The position numbers and the translations under genes are program-made. This document shows positions 7,470-12,175 of a DNA stretch of 12,175 bases, piece by piece (position 1 is the first letter of the stretch; every line of letters begins with the position of its first letter). The notes beneath the pieces were generated by a model. It had not been told where the DNA came from and did not search any database. It saw nothing but the letters and a program-made list of their open reading frames with translations. This stretch comes from Cryomorphaceae bacterium (lineage in GTDB: Bacteria > Bacteroidota > Bacteroidia > Flavobacteriales > Schleiferiaceae). The stretch spans positions 1,213-13,387 of the forward strand of contig DMDX01000105.1 of NCBI GenBank assembly GCA_003451355.1. Direction: 5' to 3'.

Positions 7470-7545
7470 ACGCTCAAAGGGATAGTGCACCGATTGTTCA
7501 TTGGGGCGGGGCGTTGTGTGCTTTGGCCCAAGGCATGTCAAACTC

Positions 7546-7566
7546 TTGAACGATTTTTGTGGTTAT
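7546..7566 (+). promoter_or_regulatory. Candidate core promoter of the secreted Fn3/MAM/PKD protein
   Basis: The + strand reads TTGAAC then GATTTTTG (7552-7559), one mismatch from TAnnTTTG, then TGGTTAT. The ATG at 7569 follows 9 nt after the element. The 21-nt stretch matches the minus-strand arm at 7469-7449 in 17 of 21 positions. No standard -33 element is seen at the expected distance. Confidence 0.4.
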
Positions 7567-7568
7567 CT

Positions 7569-10500
7569 ATGATTATACGGAATTTTTTGCTTTTAGCCCT
7601 TGGTCTCTTGCTCACAGTGGGCAAGACGAATGCGTGCACGACGCCCTCGGCCTTGAGCTTGGTCACGCGAACCAACACGACCATCACCTTGTCGGTGACG
7701 CCGGGCAATCCATTTCACCAAATCGAGTACGGTCCTCTTGGTTTTACGCCCGGCAGCGGAACATTGACCCCCTGGTATACGGGCTTAACGCGCGTCATTA
7801 CGAGTCTTTCAGGTTCTACAGGCTACGACTTCTACGTGCGCGACAGCTGCGCCAACGGCCAAAAGAGTTCATGGACGACGTACTACGGGTTTTCTACGAC
7901 CTGCGCTAGCCCAGCGACGATTCCGTGGTTTGAAAACTTTGACCACCAGTCGTTTGGTCAACGTACTGCATTCAATGGGCTCGGAACCTACATGTGCGGA
8001 TGGATTCCCAATCCCAACCAAGGCTATGCGTGGGTGACGGGGCCAGCATTTCAGACAATTAACTTCTCTGGGCCCGCCAGTGACCATTCGGGCCGAACCA
8101 AGTTCATGCTCACGGACCGTTTTAATAGTTTTAGCGGTAACAGTGAAGCCATTTTACGCACGCCCCAAATCAACCTTTCGGGAGCTTCGCAGCCAAGTAT
8201 CTCGTTTTGGTACCACATGTTTGGGGCACAGATTGACTCCCTTATTGTAGAGGCTTCACAGGTCGGTAGTTCGAATTGGGTTCGACTCGGCTCGATTCCA
8301 GCAAACCCGACCCAGTTTAGCAGCCAAACCAGCCCGTGGCGGCAGCAAACCTACCCCTTGATGACGTTTGCGGGACAAACCGTGAATATTCGCTTTATCG
8401 GAAAGGGTACAACGACATTCCCCACCTTAGGGCGAATTGCAATTGACGATATTTTCATTGGGCAAGCGTCGGGCTGCATTCCGCCCTCGAATTTTGTGAA
8501 TACCGGGGTTCAGGCGAATTCAGCTGCGTTCTCGTTGGTTTTAGGTAGTTCTACCCACCACCAAATCTCCTACGGGGCTCCGAGCACGGCTGCCGGAAGC
8601 GGTTCCATTCACAGATTTTCGGGTACCACAACCACGGTCAACGGACTCACCGCAAACACCACCTACCAGGCCTACGTACGTGATTCGTGCGGACCCGCTT
8701 CATTCTCTGCTTGGGTCGGACCAGTAACATTTACCACTGCGTGCAACGCGTTCAATGCTCCCTGGTCGGAGAACTTTGACAACAGCAGCTGGGTTCCGCC
8801 GGCATTTAACCAACCTGGAACATGGCCCAATTGCTGGAGCCGTTCAACGGTAACGGGCCTAACCATGCTCGTTGGTCCTCCCCCATTTAACACGGCCCAA
8901 ACAGGCCCGAGCGACGACCACTCGCCGGGGACCGCCGGCAAGTACATTTTTATGGATGCCATTGGGTTTGCGTCGAGCAATACATCCACTCAGTTCCTCA
9001 CTCCGCTTATCAATCTGACTCCATTGAATGTTCCAGAACTCACGTTTTGGTACCACGCTTTTGGAAGCCAGATCGCAGGTGCCAAAGTCCATGTAATCAA
9101 TAGTGCAGGCGTGGCTACACAGGTGTGGTCGAGTACCGGGCAACAGCAGTCTGCCGAATCGGCTCCTTGGCAAGAAGTGATTGTGAGCCTTGCCGCATAT
9201 GCGAACCAAACTATTCAGCTACGATTCACCGGCGAATCCATAGTAGCAAACGCCTTCTTTTGCCAGCTAGCCTTTGACGACCTTGATGTGCACGAGACTC
9301 CGACCTGTCCCAGGCCAACTGGATTTACTTCATTGAGTTCAAATAGCACTTCAGTAAACTTGTCGTGGACGGGTGGTGCGAGTCCTTGGGTGGTGAAGTA
9401 CGGTCCAAGTGGATTCAACCCAAGTACCGCTGGAACTCGAGTAGTGGCGTCAAGTAACCCGTTCCTACTCAATGGACTAACACCAAACACGACCTACGAC
9501 ATCTATGTCAAGGATAGTTGTGGACCGACTAGCGTCAGCCAGTGGTCTACTGGTTTCACTGCGACTACAGCATGCTTGGCAGCGAATGCTCCGTTCACCG
9601 AGTCCTTCAACTCAAGCCAATGGGTCGTGGGGGTTTGGCCCAACTTGGCCGGAAGCATTAACAGCTGCTGGTCGCGATCGGCAGGATCTACAACGAGTGA
9701 ATTCTACTGGGCTGTCGGTCAAGGTCCGATGCAATCTGGCACCTCAGGACCCAGCCAAGGGGTTAATGGGGGCAAGTATATGTATACCGCCGGGTTCGGC
9801 AGCAATGGCGCTGGGATTGCCCTACTGACGTCTCCTTGGATCAATACGGCACCAGTAACCGTACCAATGCTGCGCTTTCACAGCCACCTGCTCGGGGCGC
9901 TGATTGATGAGCTACAGGTATTTGCAGATACGGGCACAGGCTGGAACCCGGTAGCCACTGTACAACCAGGCGCCCAAACGAGTGCCGCCTCGCCATGGAC
10001 ACTCAACGAAATACAACTCCCCGCCTATGCCGGAACAACCGTACGATTCCGGTTCCGAGGGTTAAAAGACAACAGCTTTAACGGTTGGGCCGAGCTGGCC
10101 ATCGACGAGTTTGGGGTGGTTGCAGCTCCAGTTCCGATCTGCACCGCACCGTCTGCAGTGACGGCCACAGGCATTGGGGTGACCGGCGCGACGATCAACT
10201 TTACTCCGGGCGGAGGCGTTACGCGCATTGCCTATGGTTTGGCGGGCTATGTTCCGACCAACGCCACCTCGGCAGCCAACGGCATTGCTTCGCCATACCC
10301 GATTACCGGATTGACGGCAAACACCACCTACCAGGTGTACCTCAAGGACAGTTGCGCAAACGGTTTGGCGAGCGCCTGGGTCGGCCCGTTGACCTTTACT
10401 ACGCAGCCCTGCCCGGCGGTTTCGGCCAACTTCACCTCGGCCGTGGTGGGTATGAATGTAATTTTAAGCGCCCAGAACCTCACCCCCACCAATACGTACC

Positions 10501-11378
10501 AATGGACGGTGACGAATTCGAGCGGAACCGTAGTTGCCTCACCAAATTCCGGTTCGACCACCGTGACCATTGCCATGCAAGGCACCTATACGGTGCGATT
10601 GATTGTCTCGAATTTCTGCGGCAATAGCGATACGGTGCAAACCACCGTCAACGTGTGCGCGCCGTTGAGTGGCGGATTCTCGTACGGAGTTAACGGCAAT
10701 ACCGTTACGTTCGCGAGTTTGGCCAACAATGCCAATGGTGTGGTGTGGACGTTTGGAGATGGTGGACAGAGTTCCGCTACGAATCCCGTGCATAGTTATG
10801 CCGTTTCTGGGCCCTACACCGTAACGATGAAGGCATACAACATTTGTGGCGACACGGTGACGGCGTCTCAAGTGGTGATTACGTGTACGAACCCGACAGC
10901 CGAATGGGTCGCCAATGTACTTTCCTCGAACGGAGCCGGAATGCGCGTGCAGTTTGAAGCTGGCCCGTGGTGCAGCCCCGACGTGGTCGGCTACCAGTGG
11001 TTGTTTGGTGACGGAACTCAAGGTTTTGGCGCAAATCCGATAAAGACGTACGCGGTTCCCGGATTGTTCTACAACGTGTCGCTCATCGCGTCCAACGACT
11101 GCGGCGGAACGGATACGTTGACCAAATCCCTGCGTACAGTCGGATTGGATGAAGTGTCGGTCAGTGCCCTGTGGTACCCGAATCCCGCGGCTTCAGGCCA
11201 GTGGATTTCGAGTCCAAGCGACGGCGATGTGGCGGTGTACACCCTCACTGGCCAGCGTTTGGCGTGGCCGCAGCGGGCGGACTCAGGCCGGGTGCTGGTA
11301 CAGGTTCCCGAATACTGCCCCGCCGGGGTATACGTCCTGTGGCAGGGCGGACAGGCGGTGCGGCTAACGGTAAAGTAA
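7569..11378 (+). CDS. Large T9SS-secreted surface protein with Fn3, MAM-like and PKD domains
   Basis: An open frame extends up to 7485, but the ATG at 7569 is the best start because it begins a clean signal peptide (1-22, M-I-I-R-N-F then Leu-rich, ending T-N-A). The 1269-residue protein has three Fn3 plus MAM-like cassettes (23-302, 303-579, 580-857) and a fourth Fn3 (858-947). Three PKD-like domains follow (about 948-1030, 1031-1105, 1106-1190; the second and third carry W-x-F-G-D-G). It ends in a type A T9SS sorting tail (about 1200-1269, Y-P-N-P near its start, P-A-G-V-Y-V-L near its end). MAM-like modules open with P-W-F-E-N-F-D (119), P-W-S-E-N-F-D (398) and P-F-T-E-S-F-N (675) and close with I-D-D, F-D-D or I-D-E. 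No catalytic domain is visible, so an adhesive or structural surface role is inferred. The sorting tail predicts export across the outer membrane and cell-surface attachment or release. Confidence 0.92.
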   Translation: MIIRNFLLLALGLLLTVGKTNACTTPSALSLVTRTNTTITLSVTPGNPFHQIEYGPLGFTPGSGTLTPWYTGLTRVITSLSGSTGYDFYVRDSCANGQKSSWTTYYGFSTTCASPATIPWFENFDHQSFGQRTAFNGLGTYMCGWIPNPNQGYAWVTGPAFQTINFSGPASDHSGRTKFMLTDRFNSFSGNSEAILRTPQINLSGASQPSISFWYHMFGAQIDSLIVEASQVGSSNWVRLGSIPANPTQFSSQTSPWRQQTYPLMTFAGQTVNIRFIGKGTTTFPTLGRIAIDDIFIGQASGCIPPSNFVNTGVQANSAAFSLVLGSSTHHQISYGAPSTAAGSGSIHRFSGTTTTVNGLTANTTYQAYVRDSCGPASFSAWVGPVTFTTACNAFNAPWSENFDNSSWVPPAFNQPGTWPNCWSRSTVTGLTMLVGPPPFNTAQTGPSDDHSPGTAGKYIFMDAIGFASSNTSTQFLTPLINLTPLNVPELTFWYHAFGSQIAGAKVHVINSAGVATQVWSSTGQQQSAESAPWQEVIVSLAAYANQTIQLRFTGESIVANAFFCQLAFDDLDVHETPTCPRPTGFTSLSSNSTSVNLSWTGGASPWVVKYGPSGFNPSTAGTRVVASSNPFLLNGLTPNTTYDIYVKDSCGPTSVSQWSTGFTATTACLAANAPFTESFNSSQWVVGVWPNLAGSINSCWSRSAGSTTSEFYWAVGQGPMQSGTSGPSQGVNGGKYMYTAGFGSNGAGIALLTSPWINTAPVTVPMLRFHSHLLGALIDELQVFADTGTGWNPVATVQPGAQTSAASPWTLNEIQLPAYAGTTVRFRFRGLKDNSFNGWAELAIDEFGVVAAPVPICTAPSAVTATGIGVTGATINFTPGGGVTRIAYGLAGYVPTNATSAANGIASPYPITGLTANTTYQVYLKDSCANGLASAWVGPLTFTTQPCPAVSANFTSAVVGMNVILSAQNLTPTNTYQWTVTNSSGTVVASPNSGSTTVTIAMQGTYTVRLIVSNFCGNSDTVQTTVNVCAPLSGGFSYGVNGNTVTFASLANNANGVVWTFGDGGQSSATNPVHSYAVSGPYTVTMKAYNICGDTVTASQVVITCTNPTAEWVANVLSSNGAGMRVQFEAGPWCSPDVVGYQWLFGDGTQGFGANPIKTYAVPGLFYNVSLIASNDCGGTDTLTKSLRTVGLDEVSVSALWYPNPAASGQWISSPSDGDVAVYTLTGQRLAWPQRADSGRVLVQVPEYCPAGVYVLWQGGQAVRLTVK
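7635..10409 (+). repeat. Internal Fn3/MAM cassette repeats
   Basis: Three consecutive units of about 280 codons (7635-8474, 8475-9305, 9306-10139) each hold one Fn3 then one MAM-like module, followed by a lone fourth Fn3 (10140-10409). Divergence between units is high at base level, but short exact matches remain: GCAAACACCACCTACCAGG occurs at 8652-8670 and 10317-10335. This suggests old duplication with some later gene conversion or selection on the same residues. Confidence 0.85.
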
Positions 11379-11386
11379 CAGAATTA

Positions 11387-11406
11387 TAACCGTTTGTTAG
11401 CGTTTG
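11387..11406 (+). repeat. Tandem 10-bp repeat downstream of the secreted protein gene
   Basis: TAACCGTTTG (11387-11396) is followed directly by TTAGCGTTTG (11397-11406), 8 of 10 identical. The spacing of one helical turn fits a tandem binding site, and each unit ends in TTTG as Bacteroidota promoter elements do. AACGGT (11366-11371) is also inverted relative to ACCGTT (11389-11394). It may be part of the control region of the next gene; this is weak evidence. Confidence 0.35.
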
Positions 11407-11435
11407 TGCCTCGCGGGGTAAACTGCGGTTAACAT

Positions 11436-11473
11436 ACTAGGCTGAGTTTTGAGGATCCTCAAAATCACCTAGT
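11436..11473 (+). promoter_or_regulatory. Long bulged inverted repeat abutting a start codon
   Basis: An outer stem ACTAGG/CCTAGT (11436-11441 with 11468-11473), a middle stem TGA/TCA (11443-11445 with 11465-11467) and a perfect 18-bp palindrome TTTTGAGGATCCTCAAAA (11447-11464) nest with only single-base bulges at 11442 and 11446. In RNA this is a 16-bp stem with a GATC loop, and it ends one base before the ATG at 11475. It could hide the ribosome-loading region of the receptor mRNA or be a DNA operator. It is not a typical terminator, as no U run follows. Confidence 0.7.
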
Positions 11474-11474
11474 T

Positions 11475-12175
11475 ATGAAAAAAATTATCGCACTTTTTGC
11501 ACTGACCTTGAGCAGCTTGGCTGCCATGGCTCAAAGCAGCATCAGCGGCCAAGCGGTCGATGAGGCGAACATTGCCCTTCCGGGTGCAGTGGTCACCTTG
11601 GACGGCAGCCGCTCGACCACTACAGACTTGAATGGTCGCTTCTCCTTTACCGGAGTTTCGGCCGACAAGCACATTGTGAAACTCGTGTACGCGAGCTACG
11701 TGTCGGTTGAAGCCGCAGTAAATACCTCAAACGGCAACCAGTTTGTCGTACTTAAGACGAAGCCTGGAACGACCGAACTCGGCGAAATCGAAGTAGTCGG
11801 ATCGCTCCTTCAGGGTCAGGCCAAAGCCTTGAACCGCCAAAAGAGCAACATCAACGCATCGAATGTGGTGTCTTCAGACCAAGTCGGACGTTTTCCGGAC
11901 GACAACATCGGTGACGCCGCGAAGCGTATCCCTGGTATCACAATGCAGAACGACCAAGGCGAGGCCCGCAACATTATTATCCGCGGATTGGCTCCCCAGC
12001 TGAACTCGGTGACCATCAACGGCGAGCGTATTCCGTCTGCCGAAGGCGACAACCGCAACATCCAAATGGACTTGATTGCTGCCGACATGATTCAAACGAT
12101 TGAAGTGTCTAAAGCACTTACCCCTGACATGGACGCGGACGCTATTGGCGGATCGGTGAACTTGGTTACCCGCGC
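11475..12175 (+). CDS. TonB-dependent receptor with carboxypeptidase-regulatory-like domain, N-terminal part
   Basis: The frame is open from ATG 11475 to the window end (233 complete codons) and continues beyond. There is a signal peptide (1-19, M-K-K-I-I-A-L-F, ending A-M-A-Q), then a carboxypeptidase-regulatory-like beta-sandwich (about 22-93, with L-P-G-A-V-V-T-L and D-L-N-G-R-F-S-F). A likely TonB box region (E-L-G-E-I-E-V-V-G, 101-109) precedes the plug domain (from about 117). The plug carries A-L-N-R-Q-K-S (118-124), G-R-F-P-D-D-N-I (138-145), R-I-P-G-I (151-155) and I-I-I-R-G-L (167-172). A-L-T-P-D-M-D-A-D-A-I-G-G-S-V-N-L (214-230) follows. These motifs match the receptor class first described in Xanthomonas and Caulobacter (TIGR01782-like), often linked to glycan or other large-substrate uptake; the substrate here is unknown. 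It lies 96 nt downstream of the secreted protein gene, on the same strand. Confidence 0.93.
   Translation, partial: MKKIIALFALTLSSLAAMAQSSISGQAVDEANIALPGAVVTLDGSRSTTTDLNGRFSFTGVSADKHIVKLVYASYVSVEAAVNTSNGNQFVVLKTKPGTTELGEIEVVGSLLQGQAKALNRQKSNINASNVVSSDQVGRFPDDNIGDAAKRIPGITMQNDQGEARNIIIRGLAPQLNSVTINGERIPSAEGDNRNIQMDLIAADMIQTIEVSKALTPDMDADAIGGSVNLVTR

Noticed and set aside
7485..7568. A 28-codon upstream extension of the large secreted protein, beginning with ATG at 7485
   Set aside because: It would put a non-signal-like stretch ahead of a clean signal peptide that begins at 7569, and it covers the probable promoter of the gene.
10539..11021. 160-codon minus-strand frame opposite the PKD domains
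   Set aside because: It is rich in His, Arg and Gly, as expected for an antisense reading of this protein's codons, with no motif; the + strand frame has clear PKD signatures.
11447..11464. Palindrome as a terminator for the secreted protein gene
   Set aside because: No U tract follows on the + strand, and the structure continues to the next start codon, which suits a regulatory element better. It cannot be excluded that it also slows readthrough.
11816..12095. Minus-strand frames opposite the second TonB receptor
   Set aside because: The + strand encodes unmistakable plug-domain motifs through this stretch.

Overview
The window reads as chromosomal DNA of a free-living, probably marine Bacteroidota bacterium (Flavobacteriales-like), with a GC content that looks moderately high for the phylum (judged by eye, not counted). 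The evidence for the phylum is a C-terminal type IX secretion sorting tail, two TonB-dependent receptors (one with a carboxypeptidase-regulatory-like N-terminal domain), PKD and fibronectin-III repeats in a secreted giant, a lack of obvious Shine-Dalgarno sequences, and promoter elements of the Bacteroidota type (TTTG, then about 20 nt, then TAnnTTTG).

Layout. Positions 1-342 (+) hold the 3' end of a class-3-like aldehyde dehydrogenase. A short convergent gap (343-449) carries two small heptamer repeat arrays in inverted orientation. Positions 450-5059 (-) are the conserved translation/transcription block rimP-nusA-infB, transcribed in that order. A strong 9-bp hairpin and a well-spaced candidate promoter lie just upstream of rimP. 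Positions 5160-7091 and 7148-7450 (-) form a two-gene set: a small exported His/Cys-rich protein followed by a TonB-dependent outer membrane receptor with two acidic/His loops. This suggests uptake of a transition metal, most likely zinc. From 7569 (+), divergent from that pair, a 1269-residue T9SS-secreted protein is built of three Fn3 plus MAM-like cassettes, a fourth Fn3, three PKD-like domains and a sorting tail. At 11475 (+) a second TonB-dependent receptor begins and runs off the window. Its start codon sits directly behind a long bulged inverted repeat.

How the genes relate. rimP-nusA-infB is housekeeping (30S maturation, transcription elongation/termination, translation initiation). 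The other half is cell-surface: a probable metal-uptake receptor with its small partner, a large secreted adhesin-like protein, and a receptor of a class often tied to glycan or other large-substrate uptake. No CRISPR array, transposon, tRNA or rRNA is visible. The least ordinary items are the invariant cysteine spacing and cassette structure of the secreted protein, the hairpin in the presumed rimP leader, the inverted repeat abutting the receptor start codon, the near-identical core promoter arms of the divergent pair, and the small His/Cys protein. I see no clear evidence of a wholly new multi-gene system.
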